Assembly (NCBI GenBank): GCA_013298325.1
Contig: JAAFHJ010000070.1
Location: 1-13,824, forward strand
Reading direction: 5' to 3'
DNA length: 13,824 nucleotides
Origin: Myxococcales bacterium
GTDB taxonomy: Bacteria; Myxococcota_A; Polyangia; Polyangiales; Polyangiaceae
The position numbers were made by a program, and so were the translations under genes. How positions within the stretch are numbered: the first letter of the stretch is position 1; each line of letters begins with the position of its first letter. Below the pieces are notes generated by a model. That model had not been told where the DNA came from. It ran no database searches and was given only the letters and a program-made list of their open reading frames with translations. Below are positions 5,922-13,663 of the stretch, one piece after another.

Positions 5922-8318
5922 GTGAGCGAAGCGGCGGTGCAGCTCTCTCTCCTCTGCCCGAGGTGTGGGGTGCGTTACGCGCCCGATTCGGCGTTTTGTC
6001 CAAAGGATGGGGCCCCTTTGCTGGATGCCGCCCCCGTCGATCGCGGGGAGCGGCCGCACGCAGCTCCGCCCCCGTCCTTCCCCCTCGACCCCTACGTCGG
6101 TCGTGTGATCCTCGACCACATCGAGATCCGCGAAGCGATCGGCAGTGGCGCCATGGGGAAGGTCTACCGGGCTTTCCAGTCGGGCATCGACCGCGACGTC
6201 GCCGTGAAGATCCTCCACCGGGAATTGTCCGCAAATCGGGAGCTTTCCGCCCGCTTCGATCGGGAGGCAAAGGTCGCCTCACGCATCAGCCACCCGAACG
6301 TCGTCAACGTCTACCTGGCCGGCCACCTCGCCGACGACTCCCTCTACATCGTGATGGAGCACCTCGAGGGGCCGACCCTCGGCGCCCTCCTGCGGCGCCC
6401 GGCGAGCGCCGCAAGTTCGAGCGGAAATCCGACCGGCAAGCTCCCCCTCGAGCGGGCACTCCGCATCATTCTTCAAATCTGCGACGCCGTCGGCGAAGGG
6501 CACGTCCAGGGGGTCGTTCATCGCGATCTCAAACCGGACAACGTCATGCTTGTTCGCCGTGGGACCGACGACGACTTCGTGAAAGTCCTCGATTTCGGCA
6601 TCGCCCGACTGACCGCAACCGACAACTCCGACGCGACCGCCGCCGGGCTTATCTTCGGGACTGCCCGTTATATTTCGCCGGAGGGGGCCCGCGGAGAAGC
6701 GGCAACGCCCGCCTCGGATGTGTACGCGATCGCGACGCTCCTCTACCAAATGCTCTGCGGAAGAACGCCCTTTGATGGCGAGCAGGCGGTCGGCATTCTT
6801 GTCCGTCAGATCCACGATGCGCCGCCCCCGCTTGACGGGGATGTGCCGGCGCCGCTGGCGGCCGTCATTTTGCGGAATCTCGCGAAGGACCCCGCCGAGC
6901 GCGATGCCGATGCCCGCGCGCTCGGTCGCTCACTCCTGACCGCCGCCCGGGACGCGCACCTCGGGGTCGCGCGGCTGGTAGGGCGTACAAGTCTCCTCGA
7001 TTCTTTGGGTTTTGGCGATGCACTCTCCCCGCTCCATAGTCCGGCCCCGCCGCCGACCGAAGAAGCGTCGAGCGCCGATGCTCGCACCGAGGGGCGCCCC
7101 TCGACGACGCTCCGCCAGACGCCCGCCGAATTGCCGGAAGGCGACCGTGGTACCCGCCCCCTGGGGACCTTCCCGGTCCCTCATGGCACGGTGAAAATGG
7201 CGCCGGCGCCGGCGAGCGTCGACGCGCGGGCCCTGCCAAACAAGACGGTCCCCCTCGCGGTCGCCGTGCGGGATGTGGCTCCGGAACTTTCCACGAATTC
7301 AGGTTCTTCAGAGGGGCTCCTGCGCCAGGCCGGCGGGGTTGTGTCGCCGTTGCACGGGGTTCCGCTGCCGGAGGCGGAGGCTCTGGGGGAGGTCGGCACC
7401 CCGTCTCTGGTGTCGCCCCCCACCGACGACGGCGATATCGACGAAAGCATCGCCGGTCTCCCGTCCCCGGGCCGCGGTCGTCGGGCGCTCATTGTCGCCC
7501 TCTGCTTTCTCATCGGGTCGGCGGTCACGCTCGGCGCCCTCGGCTACCGGTACCGCTACGCGGGGGCCGACGCCTCCGAAAGCGACCCCCGCGAGGAGCT
7601 CGTCGTCCGTGCGCGTGCCGCCCTCGATCGCGGCCATTTCGACGAGCCAAAAGTGAACAACGTCAAGGAGATCACCGACGAAGGTCTCCGCCGTTTCCCC
7701 GACGACGCCCGCTTCCGCCAGATCCGTGAATCGGCCGCCGCCGATCTCCTCAACCAGGCTCGCACCCGCCTCGCGGCCGGCGACCGCGTCGCTGCGAAAG
7801 GCTTCGCCGAGCGTGCGCGAGCCTTCGGCGAAACCGAGGAAACAAAGAAAGTTTTCGGGCTCTTGGAAGGGGCCCCGGCGCCAAGCGCAAGCACAGCAGC
7901 CTCCGGGCCGCCCCCCCACACAACGGCATCGCCGGGCACCGCCCCCACGGGCGGGAAGCCTCAGGCCAGCTTTCAAGTCGAGCCGTCGGCGCCGCGCGTT
8001 TCTGGGCCGGTGACGCTGACCGTCCGCGTCGTGGTCGCCGGGAAGCCCTTTGCGGGAACGGTCGCAGACCCGTCGTTTACGCTCGTCGGCGCCGGCGGAA
8101 AAACGCGCCTCCCGGCAGAAAATGCTGGGGCCGGTGTGTTTCGTGCAACCTACACCTTTTTTGATCGTGGCCCCGTCGAAGCGACCTTCTCCGCGACCCT
8201 CGACGGCGCGCGCGTGACGACCGCCCGCCGATTTGCCGTGGAGGCGACCGGAGGCTCCGGAACCGCACCGACGCCGACCGCCTCGCCGACCCCTTCTGGA
8301 AGCGCAAAATGGCTTTGA
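5922..8318 (+). CDS. Membrane Ser/Thr protein kinase with N-terminal zinc ribbon
   Basis: The 798-residue product begins with a short ribbon: Cys12-x-x-Cys15 and Cys26-Pro-Lys-Asp-Gly, where the fourth ligand position is Asp, as often in these kinases. The kinase domain (about 62-330) has all key parts: the GSGAMG loop (74-79), Lys96 in VAVK, Glu115, HRDLKPDN (200-207), DFG (224-226), GTARYISPE (246-254) and Asp266, so it should be active. A Pro/Ala-rich linker follows to about 510. A single membrane helix spans about 522-542. Outside the cytoplasm there is a helical, TPR-like stretch (550-650), a Pro/Thr spacer, and a beta-rich Ig-like segment (about 685-785) of unknown ligand. The topology suggests it senses the periplasm and phosphorylates cytoplasmic targets. 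The gene lies 54 bp after the probable anti-sigma gene, and its end overlaps the next gene by 10 bp. Confidence 0.92.
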   Translation: MSEAAVQLSLLCPRCGVRYAPDSAFCPKDGAPLLDAAPVDRGERPHAAPPPSFPLDPYVGRVILDHIEIREAIGSGAMGKVYRAFQSGIDRDVAVKILHRELSANRELSARFDREAKVASRISHPNVVNVYLAGHLADDSLYIVMEHLEGPTLGALLRRPASAASSSGNPTGKLPLERALRIILQICDAVGEGHVQGVVHRDLKPDNVMLVRRGTDDDFVKVLDFGIARLTATDNSDATAAGLIFGTARYISPEGARGEAATPASDVYAIATLLYQMLCGRTPFDGEQAVGILVRQIHDAPPPLDGDVPAPLAAVILRNLAKDPAERDADARALGRSLLTAARDAHLGVARLVGRTSLLDSLGFGDALSPLHSPAPPPTEEASSADARTEGRPSTTLRQTPAELPEGDRGTRPLGTFPVPHGTVKMAPAPASVDARALPNKTVPLAVAVRDVAPELSTNSGSSEGLLRQAGGVVSPLHGVPLPEAEALGEVGTPSLVSPPTDDGDIDESIAGLPSPGRGRRALIVALCFLIGSAVTLGALGYRYRYAGADASESDPREELVVRARAALDRGHFDEPKVNNVKEITDEGLRRFPDDARFRQIRESAAADLLNQARTRLAAGDRVAAKGFAERARAFGETEETKKVFGLLEGAPAPSASTAASGPPPHTTASPGTAPTGGKPQASFQVEPSAPRVSGPVTLTVRVVVAGKPFAGTVADPSFTLVGAGGKTRLPAENAGAGVFRATYTFFDRGPVEATFSATLDGARVTTARRFAVEATGGSGTAPTPTASPTPSGSAKWL

Positions 8319-9094
8319 AATCCTTGCGGGCGCTCGCGTGTGCCCCCCTCGTGGCGGCCGCCGTCGCAGCCCCCGGTGACGTCGCCGCCCAACAGGCGCC
8401 TCTGCCTCCGACGGCATCCCCGACCGAGCCCGCGCCGATCCCGCAAGCGAGCACGCGCGCACTTTTTGAACGACCTCACACCTTTGCGGAAGTCGAAGGC
8501 GGAATCATTGCTCTCCCGGGGGCCCCCATCGGCGGTCGCGTCGGCGGCGACACGCCCATCGGGACGATCGGAAAAGGGGACGCCACCATCCTGACCGGGG
8601 TCCACGTCTTCTGGCGCGGCGATCGTCGCTTCGCCTTGGGGGCCGGGGCCCGTTTTTGCCCATCGCCGACCGCCGACAACGAATACGGCGGCGCCTCCTC
8701 CCTCGACCGCACCCACGCCCGCAGCTACCTCTGGCTCGGCACCGAAGGGCGCGCCTATGTGCTGCGAAACAAGCTCATCGAGGGGTACGTCGGCGGCGTC
8801 GCTGGCGCGGTCATCATCAGCGATCGTTTCACGACGAAGGGGGGCGAGCAGGCGCCGACGAACTACGGCACCCGGGATATCTCGATCGCCACCGAGGGCT
8901 TCGGCATCGGCGCCCACGCGGGGGTCACCTACAACCTCTCCGAGCGGTGGACGCTCGGCTCCGCCTTCCGAAGTAACCTCTGGTTTTTGCCCAAGTCTCG
9001 GACGTGCTCGTCCCTCGGCGACTGCGCGACCATTACCGGCCGCGTCGTCGCCCTCGAACTCGCCTTCTCGGTCGGCTACCGCATCCCGCTCTGA
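8309..9094 (+). CDS. Secreted, probably outer-membrane beta-barrel protein
   Basis: The 261-residue product has a signal peptide (Lys4/Arg7, hydrophobic 8-21) with likely cleavage near Ala26-Ala27. A Pro-rich spacer (30-48) is followed by alternating, Gly- and aromatic-rich strands from about 57 to the end, such as YLWLGTEGRAYVL (140-152), IEGYVGGVAGAVII (157-170), GIGAHAGVTYNLSERWTLGS (199-218) and VVALELAFSVGYRIPL (246-261). This pattern is that of a small outer-membrane barrel, although the final residue is Leu rather than the usual aromatic. Cys233 and Cys239 could form a disulfide in a loop. No specific family is recognised. The start lies 10 bp inside the kinase gene, so translation is probably coupled and it may be a partner or output of that kinase. 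The tandem palindromes follow 11 bp after its stop. Confidence 0.7.
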   Translation: MALKSLRALACAPLVAAAVAAPGDVAAQQAPLPPTASPTEPAPIPQASTRALFERPHTFAEVEGGIIALPGAPIGGRVGGDTPIGTIGKGDATILTGVHVFWRGDRRFALGAGARFCPSPTADNEYGGASSLDRTHARSYLWLGTEGRAYVLRNKLIEGYVGGVAGAVIISDRFTTKGGEQAPTNYGTRDISIATEGFGIGAHAGVTYNLSERWTLGSAFRSNLWFLPKSRTCSSLGDCATITGRVVALELAFSVGYRIPL

Positions 9095-9105
9095 GCGGCC
9101 TCTGT

Positions 9106-9180
9106 TGAAGTGGGCCCGCCGTCTCTCGCGACGCCTCCGCCAGGGAATTTGCTGGCGGTCGCGAACGGACGGGCCCGTGG
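9106..9180. repeat. Palindromic repeat unit 1
   Basis: Arms pair outward-in as GGGCCCG (9112-9118) with CGGGCCC (9170-9176), CCGT (9119-9122) with ACGG (9165-9168), TCGCGA (9126-9131) with TCGCGA (9159-9164), and CCGCCAG (9137-9143) with CTGGCGG (9152-9158). The 5' arm carries two bulges (9123-9125 and 9132-9136). The unit differs from units 2 and 3 by T at 9150 in the loop, and its last four bases are GTGG. Confidence 0.9.
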
Positions 9181-9255
9181 TGAAGTGGGCCCGCCGTCTC
9201 TCGCGACGCCTCCGCCAGGGAATTCGCTGGCGGTCGCGAACGGACGGGCCCCTGT
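9181..9255. repeat. Palindromic repeat unit 2
   Basis: Same fold as unit 1 with an offset of 75. The loop has C at 9225, giving GAATTC, and the last four bases are CTGT instead of GTGG. It differs from unit 1 at three positions in total. Confidence 0.9.
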
Positions 9256-9327
9256 TGAAGTGGGCCCGCCGTCTCTCGCGACGCCTCCGCCAGGGAATTC
9301 GCTGGCGGTCGCGAACGGACGGGCCCG
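9256..9327. repeat. Palindromic repeat unit 3
   Basis: Same fold, with hairpin 9262-9326. It is identical to unit 2 up to the end of the hairpin, then ends with G at 9327 as in unit 1. The proC stop codon begins five bases later at 9333-9335 on the opposite strand. Confidence 0.9.
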
Positions 9328-9332
9328 ACCGG

Positions 9333-10172
9333 TCAGCGGTCGCCGCGCATCTTCCGGTCCATTTGCTCGCCGAGCTCGGCGGCCCGCTTCGTCGCCGTCT
9401 CTACGGCATTGATCAGCGTGTGCCGGAGGCCGCCGCTCTCCAAGGTGTGGAGCCCCGCGATCGCGGTGCCGCCGGGGCTCGTCACCATGTCCTTCAAGCG
9501 GCCAGGATGTTCGCCGGTTTCCAGGAGGAGCTTCGCCGAGCCGTAGACGGTCTGTGCAGCCAAAAGAAGTGCAATATCGCGGTGAAGGCCGACCTTGACG
9601 CCGCCATCTGCGAGAGCCTCGATCATGAGCATCACATAGGCGGGGCCGCTGCCGGAGAGGCCGGTGACGGCGTCGAGCATCGACTCTTCAAGGACGACGG
9701 CGCGCCCGATCGCCTCGAAGATCCCCTTCGCGCGGGCGAGATCGGCGCCGGTCGCGTGGGTGCCGGCGGCGAGGGCGGTCGCGCCGGCGAGGGCGGTGGC
9801 CGGCGTGTTCGGCATGGTGCGCACGACGCGCGTGCCGGGCGGGAGCTTCGCCTCCATCGCCGCGAGGGAGACGCCGGCCGCCACCGAAATCACCAAGTGA
9901 TTCGGACCGATATCGTCGGCGATCGCGGTGAGCGTCTTGTCGATCACCTGCGGCTTCACCGCGAGGACGACAACGTCGCACGCCTTCACGAGCGCGTGGT
10001 TGTCGGTGGTGGTGCGGATGCCGAAGGTCTTCTCGGCCCAGGCGAGGCGCTCCTCTTTGACGTCGCTCGCCCAGATCTGCCCCTTCGGAACGAGGTTCGC
10101 GATGAGGAGCCCCTTGAGGATCGCCGACGCCATGTTTCCGCAGCCAAGGAAGCCGATGCTGAAGTCGCTCAT
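9333..10172 (-). CDS. proC: Pyrroline-5-carboxylate reductase
   Basis: ProC reduces 1-pyrroline-5-carboxylate to proline with NAD(P)H, the last step of proline synthesis, in the cytoplasm. The 279-residue product matches the family length. It has the Rossmann start IGFLGCGNMASAILKGLL (6-23), AVKPQ (71-75), VVRTMPNTPA (116-125), and the C-terminal dimer/active-site signature DAVTGLSGSGPAYV (167-180) with MLMIEALADGGVKVGL (181-196) and VTSPGGTAIAGLHTLE (230-245). The frame stays open to 10298, but homology begins at the ATG at 10172; a GTG two codons earlier (10178) is also possible. It is the last gene of the four-gene minus-strand run, 37 bp after the acyl-CoA synthetase, and ends against the palindromic repeats. 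Confidence 0.96.
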   Translation of the reverse strand: MSDFSIGFLGCGNMASAILKGLLIANLVPKGQIWASDVKEERLAWAEKTFGIRTTTDNHALVKACDVVVLAVKPQVIDKTLTAIADDIGPNHLVISVAAGVSLAAMEAKLPPGTRVVRTMPNTPATALAGATALAAGTHATGADLARAKGIFEAIGRAVVLEESMLDAVTGLSGSGPAYVMLMIEALADGGVKVGLHRDIALLLAAQTVYGSAKLLLETGEHPGRLKDMVTSPGGTAIAGLHTLESGGLRHTLINAVETATKRAAELGEQMDRKMRGDR

Positions 10173-10209
10173 GCTCACCCCGCTACCACACCCGATGGCG
10201 CTGCCCCGT

Positions 10210-11847
10210 TTAGACGTCGACCGCGCTCGCCGAGCCGACGCGCTTCCGGAGCTCGAACTTCTGAATCTTCCCGGTCGCCGTCTTCGGAAGTTCTCCAAAT
10301 ATCACGGTTTTTGGGACTTTGAAGCCGGCGAGCAGCGTCCTGCAGTGGGCGATGATCTCCTCGGCGGTCGCCGTTGTGCCGCTTCGAAGCTCGACGAAGG
10401 CGCACGGAGTCTCCCCCCATCGGGCATCCGGTTTGGCAACGACCGCCGCCGCCAAAACGGCAGGGTGTCGGTAAAGAGCGTCTTCGACTTCAATGCTTGA
10501 GATGTTCTCACCGCCGGAAATGATAATGTCTTTGCTGCGGTCTTTGATTTTTACGTAGCCGTCCGGATAGACGACCCCAAGGTCCCCGGTGTGAAACCAC
10601 CCGCCCGCAAAGGCGGCTTCCGTCGCCGTCGGGTTCTTCAGGTACCCTTTCATCGCGATATTGCCGCGAAACATCAGCTCGCCCATCGTCTCGCCGTCGT
10701 GGGGGACCGGCTCCATGGTCGCCGGATCGAGGACGGTCACCGCCTCTTGCAGGTGGTACGGGACCCCTTGCCGCGCATTCTTTGCCGCTCGTTCGCCGAT
10801 CGGGAGCGCCGCCCAGCTCTCCTGTTTTTCGCAAGCGGCGGCCGGCCCGTAGACCTCCGTCAAACCGTAGACGTGGGTGATCTCAAATCCGAGATGCTCC
10901 ATCCCTTCAATCAAGGCGGCCGGCGGTGCCGCCCCTGCCACCATCGCATGGACGGTATGCTCAATGCCGGTTTTGAGCGCCGCCGGCGCATTGACCAAGG
11001 TAGCATGCACGATCGGAGCGCCGCAGTAGTGGGTCACTTTGTGGGCGCGGATCGCATCAAAGATCGCCGCCGCTTCCACTTTTCTCAGACAGACGTTTAC
11101 ACCGCTCCGCGCGGCGATCGTCCACGGGAAGCACCAGCCGTTGCAATGGAACATCGGGAGCGTCCACAAGTATACGGGATGCTTCGGAAGATCCCACTCA
11201 AGGACCTGCGAGACCGCGTTCAAGTAGGCGCCGCGGTGGTGGTAGACGACCCCCTTCGGATCGCCAGTCGTTCCCGAGGTGTAATTAAGGCAGATCGCGT
11301 CCCACTCATCGACGGGGCCCGAAAGTGGCATTGTTGGGTCGCCGCTCGCGAGGAAATCCTCGTACTGAATCGTCCCGATCGCGTCGCCGGAACCGGTATA
11401 GAGGGGGTCGTCTACGTTCACGACGAGGACGTCATGGTCGATGCCAGCAAGCGCGTTTCGCAGCGTGTCGGCAAACTCGCGATCGACGAGGATCGCCTTC
11501 GCCTCCCCATGGCGCAGCATGAAACGGAGCGCGTGGGCGTCGAGGCGGGTGTTGAGCGTCGCGAGGACGGCGCCGATCCCGGGTACGGCGAAATGCGCTT
11601 CGATCATCGGCGGCGTGTTCGGAAGGAGCGCGGCGACGGTCGCCCCGGGGCCGATGCCGTGGGCGCGAAGGGCGCTCGCGAGGCGTCGGCAGCGCGCTTC
11701 GGTCTCCCGCCAGGTAAATTGCACCGGTCCGTGGATCACCGCCACCCGATCCGGGTGGACCGCCGCCGCCCGCGCGAGGAAGGAGACCGGCGAAAGCGGG
11801 ATGTGGTTTGCCGAATTTTTGTCGAGGCCGGTCGCGTACGCGTTCAT
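10210..11847 (-). CDS. AMP-forming acyl-CoA synthetase (medium/long-chain type)
   Basis: This family activates a carboxylic acid with ATP to an acyl-adenylate, then forms the CoA thioester. The 545-residue product has the phosphate loop YTSGTTGDPKGV (189-200), THVYGLTEVYGP (324-335), GWFHTGDLGVVYPDGYVKIK (416-435) with the hinge after Arg437, and the C-terminal PKTATGKIQKFELR (521-534), whose Lys527 is the adenylation lysine. PMFHCNGWCFPW (231-242) is typical of the AlkK/FadD-like branch that uses medium or long acids; the exact substrate cannot be read. The ATG at 11847 has AGGGG upstream; the frame extends further but only into the neighbouring gene's antisense. It lies 23 bp after the alkylation-repair gene. 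Confidence 0.94.
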   Translation of the reverse strand: MNAYATGLDKNSANHIPLSPVSFLARAAAVHPDRVAVIHGPVQFTWRETEARCRRLASALRAHGIGPGATVAALLPNTPPMIEAHFAVPGIGAVLATLNTRLDAHALRFMLRHGEAKAILVDREFADTLRNALAGIDHDVLVVNVDDPLYTGSGDAIGTIQYEDFLASGDPTMPLSGPVDEWDAICLNYTSGTTGDPKGVVYHHRGAYLNAVSQVLEWDLPKHPVYLWTLPMFHCNGWCFPWTIAARSGVNVCLRKVEAAAIFDAIRAHKVTHYCGAPIVHATLVNAPAALKTGIEHTVHAMVAGAAPPAALIEGMEHLGFEITHVYGLTEVYGPAAACEKQESWAALPIGERAAKNARQGVPYHLQEAVTVLDPATMEPVPHDGETMGELMFRGNIAMKGYLKNPTATEAAFAGGWFHTGDLGVVYPDGYVKIKDRSKDIIISGGENISSIEVEDALYRHPAVLAAAVVAKPDARWGETPCAFVELRSGTTATAEEIIAHCRTLLAGFKVPKTVIFGELPKTATGKIQKFELRKRVGSASAVDV

Positions 11848-11870
11848 GATAGACCCCTGTTTTTCTTGGG

Positions 11871-12635
11871 CTAAGTGGTGTTCTTGCCTCGAAGTGTGCG
11901 CAGTGCACGTGTTGCAATATGCACCGTTTCCGGGCATCGGTGGGCCGCGAGCCAGCGAGCCGTCACCTCCTCGACGAAGGCGGGATCGTCCTTGCTCGCG
12001 TCGTTGAGCCAGTTGGCGACGGAGAGCTGGACGTAGCGGGCCGGGTCGCGAGCGAGCGGCTCCAGGATTGGCAGCCCGCGGCGCGGATCGGTCCGGAGCG
12101 TCCGGAGGTGGGCGCACCAGACGCCGCGCGGGCGGGTCGCTTCGGCGGCGAACCGTCGCAGGTTCGCGTCCTCCTCGGCGGTCCACGGAAGGAGCGGCGC
12201 GAGGGCGGCATCGAGGTCGGCGAGGAGCGCGCTCCGGTAGGCCATCCAGGCATACTCGCGGACGCCAAAATGGGGATCTGCGGCGAAGGGGCGCAGTAGA
12301 AGTAGTCGTTTTTGAGGGTCTTTTTCGCCTTCATAGGCAAGGGTGACCCAGCTCCGCACCGTGTCCGAAGCGTGGGTCGCGAGCGCCGTTCGCCCCTTCG
12401 GGTGGCGCGCGAGGAGGCTCGCAAAGAAGCCGAGTCGCGCCTTCAGCGGGGCGCCGGCGATTTTGGCGAGCGCCTCTTCGGCGGGGAGTGGGACACCGGC
12501 CTTCGGGAGCACCGCGCGGGCCAGCGCGACGTGGTCGACGACGAGGCACTCGACCAAATCGGTGCTCGCGACGTGTCCAGCGTCGAGGGCCGCGCGCCGC
12601 TCCTCGGAGACGTCGGCTCGCGATTTTGCCGTCAC
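11871..12635 (-). CDS. DNA alkylation repair protein (AlkC/AlkD-type HEAT-like)
   Basis: The 254-residue all-helical product matches the DNA alkylation repair family (HEAT-like glycosylases that remove alkylated bases). Conserved stretches are ERRAALDAG (12-20) with LVECLVVDH (27-35), FGVREYAWMAYR (123-134), LRRFAAEATRPRGVWCAHL (159-177), and YVQLSVANWLNDASKDDP (201-218), then HIATRALRTLR (239-249). This pattern fits the AlkC branch best. The GTG start overlaps the rseP stop (GTGA), so the two genes are probably co-translated. Enzyme activity is inferred from the family; the catalytic residue was not checked against a structure. Confidence 0.86.
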   Translation of the reverse strand: MTAKSRADVSEERRAALDAGHVASTDLVECLVVDHVALARAVLPKAGVPLPAEEALAKIAGAPLKARLGFFASLLARHPKGRTALATHASDTVRSWVTLAYEGEKDPQKRLLLLRPFAADPHFGVREYAWMAYRSALLADLDAALAPLLPWTAEEDANLRRFAAEATRPRGVWCAHLRTLRTDPRRGLPILEPLARDPARYVQLSVANWLNDASKDDPAFVEEVTARWLAAHRCPETVHIATRALRTLRGKNTT

Positions 12636-13663
12636 TTTGGCAGCACTTCGCGGAAGGTCACAATGGCGACAATCCCGAGGAGCATCGCAAGACCGATCGC
12701 ATGGATCTTTGCCTCCATCTTCTGATCGGCCTTCCGGCGGGAGACCGCTTCAAAGGCGAGAAAGAGGAGACGACCGCCGTCGAGGGCGGGGAAGGGGAGC
12801 ATGTTGAAGGCGGCGATGCTGGCCGAAATCAGTGCGACGAAGAAGAAGCCTTCCGTCAGGTCTTTGTCGAAGGATTTCTTCACTTCCCGGAACATTCCAA
12901 CCGGCCCCGAGAGCTCCGGTTTGATGCGCCCGGTGAGCATCAAGGTGATCCCCTTGATCTGTTCGTAGACGATGATCGGCGGCAGCATGAGCGAGCGCCG
13001 GGCCGCTTCTCCGACGGAGACCTTCACCCGAATGTACGGTTGACGGACGAAGATCTTCCCTTTGTTGTCGCCGCCCGCTTTCGGGACCGGCTTGAAGTGC
13101 ATCGTCTCCCCGGCGCGGTCGACGGTGATGTCGAGCTGCTTGCCAGCGCTCCCTCCGACGGCGCCGGTGAGGTCGTCCCAGGTCGCGATCGTCTTGCCGT
13201 CGACGGCGACAATGCGGTCTCCGTCCTTCATCCCTGAGAGGGCGGCCGGCCCGTCCGGCGAGGCGATCTCAATGCGGGTAGAGGGCTCCGGTTTTGCGTC
13301 GCCGCCGATGGCAAACACACCGAAGAGAAGGACCGAGGCGAAGAGATAGTTCGCCAGCGGTCCTGCAAAAACCGTAATGATTCGGCCCCACCAGGAGGCA
13401 TTGGCGTAGGAGCCCTTGTCCTTGGGATCCTGCTCCTCAAAGGGATTCATCCCGGCGATTTGCACGTAGGCGAGGAACGGGATCGCCGCGAGCTGGTAGG
13501 TCGTCTCCGAGCCTTCCGGTTTGTGGCGGAAAATCCGCGGTCCGATGCCGATGCTGAAGGTCTTCACCCGCATTCCGAAGCGCCGTGCCGCCAGGAAATG
13601 CCCGGTTTCATGCACGATCATCAGAAAGCCGATGCTCAGAATGGTGAGCAGGATTTGACCCAT
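12632..13663 (-). CDS. rseP: RseP-type M50 site-2 membrane protease
   Basis: RseP-type enzymes cut membrane-spanning substrates such as anti-sigma factors and leftover signal peptides within the membrane. The 343-residue product has the zinc motif HETGH (18-22) in the first helix, FAGPLANYLFASVLLFGVFA (99-118), one PDZ domain (about 124-196), SGPVGMF (252-258), and the third zinc ligand region NMLPFPALDGGRLLF (287-301) with Asp295. It is shorter than E. coli RseP (about 450), which has two PDZ domains, and closer to the single-PDZ type. The ATG at 13663 has no clear Shine-Dalgarno; a -10-like box lies nine bases upstream. It heads the minus-strand run. The sigma/anti-sigma pair at 4567-5867 is a possible but unproven client. 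Confidence 0.95.
   Translation of the reverse strand: MGQILLTILSIGFLMIVHETGHFLAARRFGMRVKTFSIGIGPRIFRHKPEGSETTYQLAAIPFLAYVQIAGMNPFEEQDPKDKGSYANASWWGRIITVFAGPLANYLFASVLLFGVFAIGGDAKPEPSTRIEIASPDGPAALSGMKDGDRIVAVDGKTIATWDDLTGAVGGSAGKQLDITVDRAGETMHFKPVPKAGGDNKGKIFVRQPYIRVKVSVGEAARRSLMLPPIIVYEQIKGITLMLTGRIKPELSGPVGMFREVKKSFDKDLTEGFFFVALISASIAAFNMLPFPALDGGRLLFLAFEAVSRRKADQKMEAKIHAIGLAMLLGIVAIVTFREVLPK

Larger units (their letters stand above)
9106..9327. repeat. Three tandem 75-bp palindromic repeats
   Basis: Three near-identical units with a 75-bp period start at 9106, 9181 and 9256 (the last is cut at 72 bp). They fill almost all of the convergent gap between the barrel gene and proC. Each holds a long imperfect inverted repeat of about 24 pairs around an 8-base loop. 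The array could serve as a transcription end for both genes, a REP-like element, or a protein-binding site. No open frame through it looks coding in composition or homology. Confidence 0.93.

Noticed and set aside
5103..6218. 371-residue minus-strand frame, rich in Arg, Gly, Asp and Glu
   Set aside because: Antisense to the membrane protein and kinase genes, whose helices and kinase motifs are clear; its composition is typical of high-GC shadow frames.
9106..9327. Tandem repeats as a CRISPR array
   Set aside because: There are no unique spacers; the whole 75-bp unit repeats and only four-base junctions vary.
8757..10322. Long plus-strand frame through the palindromes and across proC
   Set aside because: The repeat length is a multiple of three, so frames stay open through it; the remainder is antisense to proC, which has clear homology.
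11848..12186. N-terminal extension of the acyl-CoA synthetase
   Set aside because: It would overlap the alkylation-repair gene in another frame and adds Arg/Pro-rich sequence; the ATG at 11847 has a ribosome site and gives the family length.
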